Shown piece by piece: positions 47,996 through 57,061 of a DNA stretch of 64,000 nucleotides (position 1 is its first letter; every line of letters starts with the position of its first letter). A program made the translations under genes and the position numbers. Source of the stretch: Pokkaliibacter plantistimulans (GTDB taxonomy: Bacteria > Pseudomonadota > Gammaproteobacteria > Pseudomonadales > Balneatricaceae). Below the pieces are notes generated by a model. It did no database searches. It saw only the letters and a list, made by a program, of their open reading frames with translations, and had not been told where the DNA came from. The stretch is taken from the NCBI RefSeq assembly GCF_003194385.1, contig NZ_LAPT01000015.1, positions 1 through 64,000 on the forward strand. Direction: 5' to 3'.

Positions 47996-48625
47996 ATGGC
48001 CGTCTACGAAATCAAACATCCCCTGATCAAGCATAAAATTGGCCTCATGCGAAAAGATGGGATCAGCACCAAACACTTTCGCGAACTATGCAGCGAAATT
48101 GGTACATTACTGACGTATGAAGCTACCCGCCAGCTGGATACAGAAAAGGTCACCATTCAGGGGTGGAGTGGTAACGATCTTGAAGTTGAGCACATCAAGG
48201 GTAAAAAAATCACCGTTGTGCCTATATTGCGTGCAGGCTTAGGCATGCTGGACGGAGTGTTACAGCTAATTCCTAATGCCAAAGTCAGTGTGGTGGGGTT
48301 GTATCGCAATGAAGAGACACTTGAACCAGTGCCCTATTTTGAGAAGATTGTGGCCGACATTGAAGAGCGAACTGCGTTGATTCTGGATCCTATGCTTGCA
48401 ACAGGAGGCACCCTGGTCGCTACGATCGATATGCTGAAGGCCGGTGGCTGCAAACATATCATGGGATTGTTCCTGGTAGCATGTCCTGAAGGTATCGCGC
48501 GGTTGCAGAAAGCCCACCCTGAGGTGGACATTTACGTTGCTGCAGTTGATGAAAAGCTCAATGAGAAGGGCTATATCCTACCGGGGTTGGGGGATGCGGG
48601 CGATAAGATATTTGGTACCAAATGA
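47996..48625 (+). CDS. upp: Uracil phosphoribosyltransferase
   Basis: Upp converts uracil and PRPP to UMP. The 209-residue protein starts [19 protein letters not shown] and shows the PRPP motif [13 protein letters not shown] and the C-terminal uracil loop [20 protein letters not shown], all typical. GAGG lies before the ATG. No uraA permease gene follows, unlike in E. coli. Confidence 0.98.
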   Translation: MAVYEIKHPLIKHKIGLMRKDGISTKHFRELCSEIGTLLTYEATRQLDTEKVTIQGWSGNDLEVEHIKGKKITVVPILRAGLGMLDGVLQLIPNAKVSVVGLYRNEETLEPVPYFEKIVADIEERTALILDPMLATGGTLVATIDMLKAGGCKHIMGLFLVACPEGIARLQKAHPEVDIYVAAVDEKLNEKGYILPGLGDAGDKIFGTK

Positions 48626-48993
48626 GCTGCCGCTGACCATTTAAGTATTGCCATCTGTTCATTCTGCTTGAGCGTCCTTTCTTCTGTACATAGCCAGGTA
48701 AATTACCTGGCTTTTTGTTTTGCTGTTCTTTTGCATCTGCTGCTCAAACAGGATGTAGGAACGCTTCGACTAATACAGTTGTGCTTGATTATCCGTTGTC
48801 TTCTTTAATTGATGCTAACGTGCAATCACTTGGGTTGTTCAATAAATGTACTAATACCTTGGTCTTAAACTAGGCTTTGGTCTTAGTTTGTTGGATCTCA
48901 GGCTGATCTACAGTGACTATGGTTTATCAGGACTGTCAACAATCCTCTGTTGTCAGTTGACCTCCTCAAATAAGAATTAAAGGCAGGGCTACC
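48626..48993. other. Spacer between upp and prpE
   Basis: This 368-base region holds the upp terminator (48692-48719). Ahead of prpE lies a 9-base direct repeat TTGGTCTTA at 48859 and 48877, 18 bases apart, possibly a regulator site. No coding frame is convincing. Confidence 0.6.
48692..48719 (+). terminator. Terminator after upp
   Basis: AGCCAGGTA (48692-48700) and TACCTGGCT (48704-48712) pair perfectly around AAT and are followed by TTTTTGTTT. Confidence 0.88.
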
Positions 48994-50892
48994 ATGGGAT
49001 ATCAAGAATACTACGCAGAATCTATCAATGAGCCTGAGCGCTTCTGGCAAAGGCAGGCTGATCAGCTGGCGTGGTTTACACCTCCACTACACATATTGTC
49101 GACAGATTCAAATGGCATTCAGCGCTGGTTTGCAGATGGAAAGCTAAATCTCGCCTATCTTGCGGTCGATTTTCACGTTGAGCAGGGGCGGGGTGATCAG
49201 GCGGCCATTTTTTACGATTCCCCCGTCAGTGATAGTAAACGGCAAATTAGTTATAGGGACTTGATGGAGCAGGTTGCCCGGTTTGCCGGTGTGTTACGCG
49301 CTAAAGGTGTCGGGTATGGTGATCGTGTGGTGATCTACATGCCCATGATTCCCGAGGCCGTTGTCGCCATGCTGGCCTGTGTCCGATTGGGAGCGATTCA
49401 CTCTGTCGTGTTCGGTGGCTTCGCTGCGCATGAACTGGCAAGCCGTATCGAGGATGCGGAACCGAAAGTAGTGCTTACAGCCTCTTGCGGTATAGAAATC
49501 AACAAGATCATTGCCTATAAGCCCCTGCTGGATGAGGCAATTCGGCTATCAGCGCATCAGCCCGAGCATGTCATTGTTTATCAGCGTGCCCAATGTGCTG
49601 CTGAACTTCAGGAAGGGAGAGATTACGACTGGTGCGCTCTGGCGCAGGAGGCAGATCAGGCTCCCTGCGTGCCGGTGAATGGTGCCGATCCGCTTTACAT
49701 CCTCTATACCTCTGGAACTACTGGCAAACCCAAAGGCGTGGTCCGAGACACGGGGAGCTATGCTGTTGCCCTCAAGCACAGCATGTCGATGTTGTACGAC
49801 GTCAAGCCGGGTGATGTGTTTTGGGCTGCTTCCGATGTGGGATGGGTCGTAGGGCATTCCTATATTGTGTACGGACCACTGATACATGGATGTTCGACTG
49901 TGCTGTATGAAGGCAAGCCAGTCAAAACGCCAGATGCGGCGGCGTTCTGGCGGGTCGCAGAAGAATATCGCGTAAAAGCGCTATTTGCGGCCCCCACGGC
50001 TTTCCGTGCCATTCGCAAAGAGGATCCTGAAGGGAGATTGCCCGCCCGATATGATCTGAGTCATCTGCGTTACATCTTTATGGCGGGGGAGCGTCTGGAT
50101 CCGCCTACCTATCAATGGGTGAGCGAAGTCCTTGATAAGCCGGTCATTGATCATTGGTGGCAAACCGAAACCGGTTGGGCCATTGTTGGCAATCCCATGG
50201 GGGTGGAGCCCCAACCCACCAAAGCCGGTTCTGCGGGTCTGCCAATGACGGGTTTTGATGTGCGTGTGCTGGATGCTAATGGTGATGAGATGCCAGTCAA
50301 TCAACAGGGCAGCATTGCCATCAAACTGCCTTTGCCTCCAGGGTGTCTGCCTACCATCTGGGGGGATTTTGAGCGCCTGCGTTCAGGATATCTGCGTACT
50401 TTTCCCGGTTATTACGTCAGCGGAGACGGTGGCTACAAAGACGAAGACGGTTACATATTCATCATGGGACGCACCGATGATGTCATTAATGTTGCCGGTC
50501 ATCGATTATCTACAGGTGAGATGGAGGAAGTCGTAGCCAGTCATCCTGCAGTGGCGGAATGTGCAGTGATCGGTATCCAGGATCCGCTTAAGGGGCAGGA
50601 GCCTGTAGGGCTGGTGCTGCTTAAAGATGGCGTAAGCATTGCCGAAGCTGAGCTGCAGCAGGAGCTGGTTGGACTGATGCGTGATCGTATTGGTGCGCTG
50701 GCGTGTTTCAAGCGGGTGATGGTGGTGGATCGCTTACCCAAAACACGCTCAGGAAAAATTCTGCGCAAGCTGCTGCGGCAAATGGCTGATGGGGAGGAAT
50801 TCAGCATTCCCTCCACCATTGATGATCCATCCTGTCTGGGAGAAATTCAGATGCTGATGCAACAACGACGGATCGGGACTGTGGCCCGTTAA
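48994..50892 (+). CDS. prpE: Propionate--CoA ligase
   Basis: PrpE activates propionate (and related short acids) to the CoA ester. The 632-residue ANL enzyme (E. coli PrpE 628) begins with YQEYYAESINEPERFWQRQA. It has the P-loop YTSGTTGKPKGV, the adenylate motif DHWWQTETGW, the hinge GRTDDVINVAGHRLS and the catalytic Lys in KTRSGKILRK. The motif order and N-terminus favour PrpE over acetyl-CoA synthetase. None of the prpBCD genes is adjacent. Confidence 0.9.
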   Translation: MGYQEYYAESINEPERFWQRQADQLAWFTPPLHILSTDSNGIQRWFADGKLNLAYLAVDFHVEQGRGDQAAIFYDSPVSDSKRQISYRDLMEQVARFAGVLRAKGVGYGDRVVIYMPMIPEAVVAMLACVRLGAIHSVVFGGFAAHELASRIEDAEPKVVLTASCGIEINKIIAYKPLLDEAIRLSAHQPEHVIVYQRAQCAAELQEGRDYDWCALAQEADQAPCVPVNGADPLYILYTSGTTGKPKGVVRDTGSYAVALKHSMSMLYDVKPGDVFWAASDVGWVVGHSYIVYGPLIHGCSTVLYEGKPVKTPDAAAFWRVAEEYRVKALFAAPTAFRAIRKEDPEGRLPARYDLSHLRYIFMAGERLDPPTYQWVSEVLDKPVIDHWWQTETGWAIVGNPMGVEPQPTKAGSAGLPMTGFDVRVLDANGDEMPVNQQGSIAIKLPLPPGCLPTIWGDFERLRSGYLRTFPGYYVSGDGGYKDEDGYIFIMGRTDDVINVAGHRLSTGEMEEVVASHPAVAECAVIGIQDPLKGQEPVGLVLLKDGVSIAEAELQQELVGLMRDRIGALACFKRVMVVDRLPKTRSGKILRKLLRQMADGEEFSIPSTIDDPSCLGEIQMLMQQRRIGTVAR

Positions 50893-50932
50893 GCTACTGC
50901 TACACTTCTTTGTATTGCTTCAAGTGAGCCTG

Positions 50933-50959
50933 TGCAGTGCAGGCTCACTGCGTTATGGT
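50933..50959 (+). terminator. Hairpin after prpE
   Basis: AGTGAGCCTG and CAGGCTCACT are perfect 10-bp arms around 7 bases. The following bases (GCGTTATGG) are not T-rich, so termination is uncertain; it may be an mRNA 3'-end stabiliser. Confidence 0.4.
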
Positions 50960-51146
50960 TTCGGGACAAAGGCGTAGAAATCATTTGTATGGTAAATGGG
51001 CATCATCTCTACGTACTTTGACGTTATATTCCCTAGGGATGGGTGTGCAGTCGAATTACTATGCATCTGATCTGCAAATCGGTCTTTGCTGACTATATTG
51101 TCAGTAAGTAGTATCCCGGCGGTGGTGCTGTGGTAAGGATGAGGGC

Positions 51147-53189
51147 ATGAAGCAGCGCATATTGGTAGTTGATGATGAAGTAAACAACGTCAACGCAATT
51201 GTTCGGCTATTGCGCAGGCAGGACTACAACTGCTTTGGTACCACCGATCCTGAAGAAGCGCTGCCACTGATTGAGCAGCATCGTATACGGGTAGTGATCA
51301 GCGATCAGCGTATGCCCAAGATGCAGGGTGCAGAGCTTTTCGAAAAAATTAAGCAATGTTATCCCGATGTGCTTTGCATTCTGCTGTCTGCTTATACAGA
51401 TTTTGATGGTCTGACACAGGCCATCAACTCCGGTGTGTTGTTCAAGTTCATCAGCAAACCATGGCGCCGGGAAGAGCTGCTCGCGGTGCTCGATGATGCT
51501 TTCGCTCATATTGAGCTGCAGCGGCTCAATAAACTGGGGATGCAAGCCTACTCGCATAGTGATGAAGCCATGTTAATCATTGATCGCTACTGGCGGGTCA
51601 CGTCGGCTAATGCCACTTATATTAATGAGCGCCATCAGTCTACCAGTGATGTAGTGGGAAAAGACCTGTTTGAGCTGGAGCCCAGTTTATCGGCGGAGCA
51701 GGTACACAAGTCCCTGCAGGAAGCAGGCGAATGGCAAGGGCGATACTGGTTGCCTTTGCCCGATGGTGCGTTGCGATTCTATGCCTTCGTTTTGCGGGTT
51801 GTTGAGAATCAGGGCGGAGAGGCTGCCTATTACACCCTGACGCTCAATGATCAGACCTTGCAGCAACAGGTGGAAGCTGCTCATCAGACTGATTTGCTGA
51901 CAGGGTTGTGCAACCGTCAGGCATTCCTTCAGCGCAATGAAAAACAACTTCACGCTGGCCAGTATTTTGGTGTGCTGGCGCTGGACGTCGTCAACTTTCG
52001 CCAAATCAACCAGAGCCTCGGCCACAGTGCTGCTGATCAGTTGCTTCTGATGCTATCCCAGCGCCTGCAAAGTCTGGTGCCAAGCAGTCAGGCCGTAGCG
52101 CGTATTGGTGGTGACCATTTCAGTGTGCTGATGGAGGGGCTAAACGACTGGGAGGCGATGCGTCAGCAGGCAGAGTCCTGGCTGATGGTATTACGTGGTC
52201 CTTATGAGCTGAGTGGTGGTGAGCTGTTTATTGCCCTGCGAGGCGGGTTGAGTATTGGCCCAAGTCAGGGGTCTGCACAAAAGCGTATGCAGGAAGCAGA
52301 GACAGCCCTGGCGTATGCCAAGCAGTACGAGTTGGGGCCGCTGATTGTCTATGACAATGGCTTGATGAACGGCGCGCGTGAGCGACTGCGTTTGTGGAGT
52401 GACTTGCATCGTGCTCTGGAGCGAGAGGAGTTCGAGCTTCTGTTTCAGCCCAAGGTGTCTGCACTGGACGGCAGCTGGAAGGGGGCTGAGGCGCTGCTGC
52501 GCTGGCATCATCCGATGCTGGGTGCGATCAATCCGGACATCTTTGTCACGCTGGCAGAGGAAAGTGGGCTGATCATGCCTATTGGTCGCTGGGTTATAGC
52601 CAAGGCCCTTGATGCTTTGCAAAGCTGGCGGGTTGAAACTGGCAACATGGACTTGCATGTGGCCGTGAACATGTCACCTGCACAGTTGTCTGATCAGGGA
52701 CTGGTGCAGTTGGTAGTGGAAGAGCTGGAGCGTCGACAGCTACCACCATCGGTACTGGAACTGGAAATTACGGAAACCCAGATGCTGGAGCCGGAGAAGG
52801 CGGCGGCAGTAATCAGTGATTTTGCCCGTAAAGGCATCAAGGTGGTGCTGGACGATTTCGGAACCGGCTATGCCTCTTTCCAGTATCTGCGTCAGTTTGA
52901 GTTCAGTTGCGTCAAGCTCGACAAGACTTTCATCGATTCACTGGAGTCCAAGTCGCATGAGCGGGTGCTGGTCAAGGCGATGATCGACATGGCCCATTCC
53001 TTGTCACTGACAGTGGTGGCAGAAGGGGTAGAGAGGAATAGCCAGTGGTTCTATCTGAAAAGCATGGGTTGTGATCTGCTGCAGGGCTATCGCTTTTCCA
53101 TCGCGTTGCCAGCTCAGGCGTTGCCCGAATGGGCAAGGCAGCAGCCTGTGCTGGATGTGGAATGGATGTCAGGGGGCGAGGGCATCTAG
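51147..53189 (+). CDS. Response regulator with PAS, degenerate GGDEF and EAL domains
   Basis: The 680-residue protein has an N-terminal receiver (LVVDDEVNNVNAIVRLL, phospho-Asp in VVISDQRMPK at about residue 53, Lys in SKPWRREEL). A PAS-like segment (about 135-235) and a GGDEF domain follow; the GGDEF active site reads GGDHF (about residue 322). The EAL domain is complete: EALLRW, NMSP, ELEITET, DDFGTGY, VKLDKTF, AEGVE and LQGY. It therefore probably hydrolyses cyclic-di-GMP under phosphorylation control, with the GGDEF domain as a sensor. No kinase is adjacent. Its last 21 bases overlap mfd on the other strand. Confidence 0.92.
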   Translation: MKQRILVVDDEVNNVNAIVRLLRRQDYNCFGTTDPEEALPLIEQHRIRVVISDQRMPKMQGAELFEKIKQCYPDVLCILLSAYTDFDGLTQAINSGVLFKFISKPWRREELLAVLDDAFAHIELQRLNKLGMQAYSHSDEAMLIIDRYWRVTSANATYINERHQSTSDVVGKDLFELEPSLSAEQVHKSLQEAGEWQGRYWLPLPDGALRFYAFVLRVVENQGGEAAYYTLTLNDQTLQQQVEAAHQTDLLTGLCNRQAFLQRNEKQLHAGQYFGVLALDVVNFRQINQSLGHSAADQLLLMLSQRLQSLVPSSQAVARIGGDHFSVLMEGLNDWEAMRQQAESWLMVLRGPYELSGGELFIALRGGLSIGPSQGSAQKRMQEAETALAYAKQYELGPLIVYDNGLMNGARERLRLWSDLHRALEREEFELLFQPKVSALDGSWKGAEALLRWHHPMLGAINPDIFVTLAEESGLIMPIGRWVIAKALDALQSWRVETGNMDLHVAVNMSPAQLSDQGLVQLVVEELERRQLPPSVLELEITETQMLEPEKAAAVISDFARKGIKVVLDDFGTGYASFQYLRQFEFSCVKLDKTFIDSLESKSHERVLVKAMIDMAHSLSLTVVAEGVERNSQWFYLKSMGCDLLQGYRFSIALPAQALPEWARQQPVLDVEWMSGGEGI

Positions 53190-56100
53190 CAGCTCTTCCA
53201 CAGCCTTGAAACGCTTGTCGGCATTGGCCATGGGCTGAGTGAAGCGCAACTTCTGAGTTCCCTGCAGGCGGTAGCGCTGTGATTGTCTTTGCACCAGTTG
53301 TACCAGTTTGAACGGATCAACCTTGGTGTCATGGGCAAACTCCAGCTGACCGTTCTCCTGATTCGCCTCGATTTTTACTACCCCCAGTGTGGTCGCCTTG
53401 AGCTTCAGCTCAGTCTGCCTGAACAGATTCTTGACCTGTTCGGGCAACAGGCCAAAACGGTCAATCATCTCTACTTGTAGTTCACGCAGCTGATCCTCAT
53501 CCGTCGCGTTGGCAATGCGTTTGTACAGAATCAGACGAGCGTTGACATCGGGTAGATAGTCATCGGGGATAAGGGCAGGCAGCCGCAGGTTGACATCGGC
53601 ATCCAGGTTAAGTGGTTTTTCCAGATCAAAGGCCTTGCCCTGGCGAATGGCTTTGACCGCGCGGTCGAGCATATCCATGTAAAGGCTAAAACCGATGCTG
53701 TGAATCTGCCCGCTCTGTTCTTCACCCAGCAATTCGCCAGCACCGCGGATTTCCAGGTCGTGGGTAGCCAGCGTAAATCCCGCTCCCAGATGTTCGGCGC
53801 CGCTGATGGCTTCCAGGCGCTTCTGGGCATCTGGCGTCATGGTACGCCACGGTGGAGTCAGCAGATAGGCGTAGGCCTGATGGTGTGAGCGGCCGACACG
53901 GCCACGCAGCTGGTGCAGCTGCGCCAGACCAAACTTGTCAGCACGATCAATAATGATGGTGTTGGCATTGGGCACGTCGATACCGGTCTCAATGATGGTG
54001 GTGCACACCAGTACATTGAAACGGCGGTGATAGAAATCGGACATCACCTGTTCCAGTTCGCGTTCGCGCATTTGCCCATGACCCACTGCCACCCGCGCTT
54101 CAGGAATCAGCTCACGGATGGTTTGCGCAGTCTTTTCGATGGTCTTCACTTCGTTGTGCAGGTAATACACCTGACCACCGCGCAGTAGCTCCCTGAGAAT
54201 GGCTTCCTTGATCATGCGCTCATCACTTTCCCGCACGAAGGTCTTGATGGACAGGCGCCGGGCAGGGGGCGTGGCAATGATGGAAAGGTCCCGCAAGCCA
54301 GACATGGCCATGTTGAGGGTGCGCGGGATCGGAGTAGCAGTCAGCGTCAAAATATCAACGTTGGCTCGCAATGCCTTCAGCTTCTCCTTTTGTTGCACAC
54401 CAAAACGATGTTCCTCATCGATGATGACCAGGCCGAGATCCTTGTATTTGACATCCTGCTGCAGAATCTTGTGTGTGCCTACCAGAATGTCCACTTTGCC
54501 TTCGGCTACGGCCTGCAGCGTCTGATCCACTTCCTTGCTGCTGCGAAAACGCGACAGCACTTCGATGCGGATCGGCCAGTCAGCAAAACGATCCCGGAAA
54601 CTTTCATAATGCTGTTGTGCCAGCAGCGTGGTCGGCACCAGCACGGCAACCTGTTTGCCCTCCAGCGTGGCTACAAACGCGGCACGCATGGCCACCTCGG
54701 TCTTACCAAAACCGACATCGCCGCAGACCAGTCGATCCATCGGTTTGGCCGCCTTCATGTCGTCCAGTACCGCACTGATGGCGCTTTGCTGATCAGGCGT
54801 TTCCTCAAAGGGGAAGCTGCTGGCGAACTGAGCATATTCCACTTCTGATGCAGTAAACGGGAACCCTTTGCGTGCCGCGCGACGTGCATAGACGTCCAGC
54901 AGTTCCGCCGCGGTATCACGAACCTTCTCGGCCGCTTTCTGACGTATTTTCTGCCATTGATCACTGCCCAGCTTGTTCAGTGGCGCCAGTTCTTCGCTGG
55001 CACCGGTATAACGGCTGATCAGATGCAGGGACGAAACAGGCACATACAGTTTGGCTTCGTCGGCATACTCCAGCATCAGAAATTCGGCCTGCTGGCCTTC
55101 AATTTCCAGGGTAGTCAGGCCTTTGTAGCGGCCCACACCGTGATCGATATGAACGATAGGTGCACCCAGGCTCAGCTCGGTCAGGCTAAGGATGACCTGA
55201 TCATTGTCATCACGGCTTTTCTGTCTGCGTCGAGCCTGACGAACCTGTAACCCAAACAGCTGTGCTTCGCTGATCAGTGCGACTTTGCGGGAAGCCAGCA
55301 GCAGGCCGTCCTGCAGCGGCGCTACGGTCAGATAAAGTCCGGCGGTTGCGCCGAGGAAGGCTTCCCAGCCATCGATATAACTGGCTTTGCGCTGTGCCTT
55401 GTGTAAATGCTCCTGCAGAGCTTCACGCCGTCCGGCCGATTCTGCACAAATCAGCAGCTTCCAGTCGTTGTGCTGGTCAACAAACTGCTGCAGAGCGGCA
55501 TAGGGGCGTTCAGCACGGGCATCAATGGTCAGTGCAGGCGGTGTTGCCGCACCGGCGTTGATACGACCCGCCTTGTCCGGCAGAGACGCAAGGCTCAGCT
55601 CAATGCCTGGGTGCTGATTGAGCAACTGGTTGAGCTGCTCCGGGGGAAGATAAATTTCGGTCGGCTTGAGAATGGGGTGACGTATATCGTGGCTCAGCTC
55701 GTCATACCGTAGCTCAATATCTGTCCATGTCTGCTGCAACCGATCCTGAAGCCCGGCATAGCGGCACAACAGCACCTGCTCAGGTAAGAAGTCGAACAGG
55801 GTACTGGTCTGATCAAAAAACAGTGGCAGGTAATACTCGATACCCGGTGGCGCCAAGCCGTGGCTGACATCCTCATAGACGCTGCACTGGCGTGGATCAA
55901 CATCGAAACGCTCACGCCAGCGCTGGCGAAAGCGGCTGATACTTTTGTCATCCAGAGGGCATTCACGGGCAGGCAGCAAATGCACTTCTTTCAGTGCCGT
56001 CAGGGTACGCTGACTTTGCGGATCGAAACTGCGCAGCGTATCGATTTCATCGTCGAAAAGCTCAACACGCAGCGGCAGGGGGCTGCCCATGGGGAAAATA

Positions 56101-56627
56101 TCCATGATGGCGCCGCGAATGGCATATTCACCGTGCTCGTAGACGGTATCTACCGCACGATACCCCGCCTGTTCAAGGCGCTGGCGGTAAGTCTGGAAAT
56201 CAAACCGTTGCTCCGGTCGTAACTGCAGGCTGTAGCCATCCAGATATGCCACGGGTGAAAGACGCTGCAGCAGGGTGCTCAGCGGTAGAATCAGCACGCC
56301 TTGTTGCAGCGACGGCAGGCGAAACAGAGCTTCGAGACGGTGGGAAATAATATCTTGGTGAGGTGAAAAGCGGTCGTAGGGCAAGGTTTCCCAGTCGGGG
56401 AAGGTCAGAACCGGATAACGCTGTTCATCAGCAGCCAGCAGGAAGCGCAGTTCCTCCTCCAGGCTTTGGGTCTGTGCCGGGGTGTTGGTCAGCACCACTA
56501 CCAGCCCCTTGTGCTGACGTACCAGATCAGCGCAGAGCAGAGCCGGGGCCGCTCCTTGCAACTCTCCGATAAAGCGCAGTTCCCCTGCCTTGCTGGGCAG
56601 GGCCAGCGAATCCACAAGTAAAGACAC
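53169..56627 (-). CDS. mfd: Transcription-repair coupling factor Mfd
   Basis: Mfd dislodges RNA polymerase stalled at DNA lesions and recruits UvrA. The 1152-residue protein has the UvrB-like N-terminal domains, an RNA-polymerase interaction domain (about 480-560) and RecG-like helicase motifs: Walker A VCGDVGFGKTEVAMRAAF, DEEH box VIIDEEHRFGV, LTATPIPRTLNMA and the C-terminal TRG motif region. The GTG start has GGGAG 5 bases upstream. It is divergent from a GAPDH gene, as in pseudomonads. Confidence 0.97.
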   Translation of the reverse strand: MSLLVDSLALPSKAGELRFIGELQGAAPALLCADLVRQHKGLVVVLTNTPAQTQSLEEELRFLLAADEQRYPVLTFPDWETLPYDRFSPHQDIISHRLEALFRLPSLQQGVLILPLSTLLQRLSPVAYLDGYSLQLRPEQRFDFQTYRQRLEQAGYRAVDTVYEHGEYAIRGAIMDIFPMGSPLPLRVELFDDEIDTLRSFDPQSQRTLTALKEVHLLPARECPLDDKSISRFRQRWRERFDVDPRQCSVYEDVSHGLAPPGIEYYLPLFFDQTSTLFDFLPEQVLLCRYAGLQDRLQQTWTDIELRYDELSHDIRHPILKPTEIYLPPEQLNQLLNQHPGIELSLASLPDKAGRINAGAATPPALTIDARAERPYAALQQFVDQHNDWKLLICAESAGRREALQEHLHKAQRKASYIDGWEAFLGATAGLYLTVAPLQDGLLLASRKVALISEAQLFGLQVRQARRRQKSRDDNDQVILSLTELSLGAPIVHIDHGVGRYKGLTTLEIEGQQAEFLMLEYADEAKLYVPVSSLHLISRYTGASEELAPLNKLGSDQWQKIRQKAAEKVRDTAAELLDVYARRAARKGFPFTASEVEYAQFASSFPFEETPDQQSAISAVLDDMKAAKPMDRLVCGDVGFGKTEVAMRAAFVATLEGKQVAVLVPTTLLAQQHYESFRDRFADWPIRIEVLSRFRSSKEVDQTLQAVAEGKVDILVGTHKILQQDVKYKDLGLVIIDEEHRFGVQQKEKLKALRANVDILTLTATPIPRTLNMAMSGLRDLSIIATPPARRLSIKTFVRESDERMIKEAILRELLRGGQVYYLHNEVKTIEKTAQTIRELIPEARVAVGHGQMRERELEQVMSDFYHRRFNVLVCTTIIETGIDVPNANTIIIDRADKFGLAQLHQLRGRVGRSHHQAYAYLLTPPWRTMTPDAQKRLEAISGAEHLGAGFTLATHDLEIRGAGELLGEEQSGQIHSIGFSLYMDMLDRAVKAIRQGKAFDLEKPLNLDADVNLRLPALIPDDYLPDVNARLILYKRIANATDEDQLRELQVEMIDRFGLLPEQVKNLFRQTELKLKATTLGVVKIEANQENGQLEFAHDTKVDPFKLVQLVQRQSQRYRLQGTQKLRFTQPMANADKRFKAVEELLDALAP

Positions 56628-57061
56628 CGTTGCTCCCTAATTCCACGTTTTGCATTTGCGCACAGGTCAAAGACACTTCAGAGACACAAGCCCTGGCAGG
56701 TGCCAGTCAACGCGTTGCTATGTTACTGCATCTGTAGCCGAGGCAACACGCTGCTGCTATCTCTCAGTACCTAAGATGCTGCTGACCCTATGTAGTGACG
56801 AAACCACGAACGATCAAGGTACAACTGGCGCCACTATGCTTTTTGCTATTTGCCCATTCCAGACTAAACAAGGATAATTGGCGCCGCCCGAAACCCTATC
56901 TACCTTCTGAGTGTGTCTGCAGGGGACGCTTTCAGAGTCAAAGTTATCCGTGACGGCGTCGAGTGTTGGTTGAGCCGCGTGCTCTCTCAGCCTCACAACC
57001 GCAGCCGATGGCTTGGCGTCCCGGCAGTAATGCTCTTTTAACGACGTTAAAGGATAGACCC
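56628..57061. other. Divergent spacer between mfd and gap
   Basis: This 434-base region contains the 5' control regions of both genes. I see no coding frame that I trust; the open frame upstream of gap (from 56963) lacks a ribosome binding site. An inverted repeat at 57037-57051 touches the gap ribosome binding site. No clear sigma-70 promoter was picked out. Confidence 0.6.
57037..57051 (+). promoter_or_regulatory. Small inverted repeat at the gap ribosome binding site
   Basis: TTTAAC (57037-57042) and GTTAAA (57046-57051) are perfect arms around GAC. The second arm runs into the AAAGGA ribosome binding site of gap, so pairing could mask it. Confidence 0.35.
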
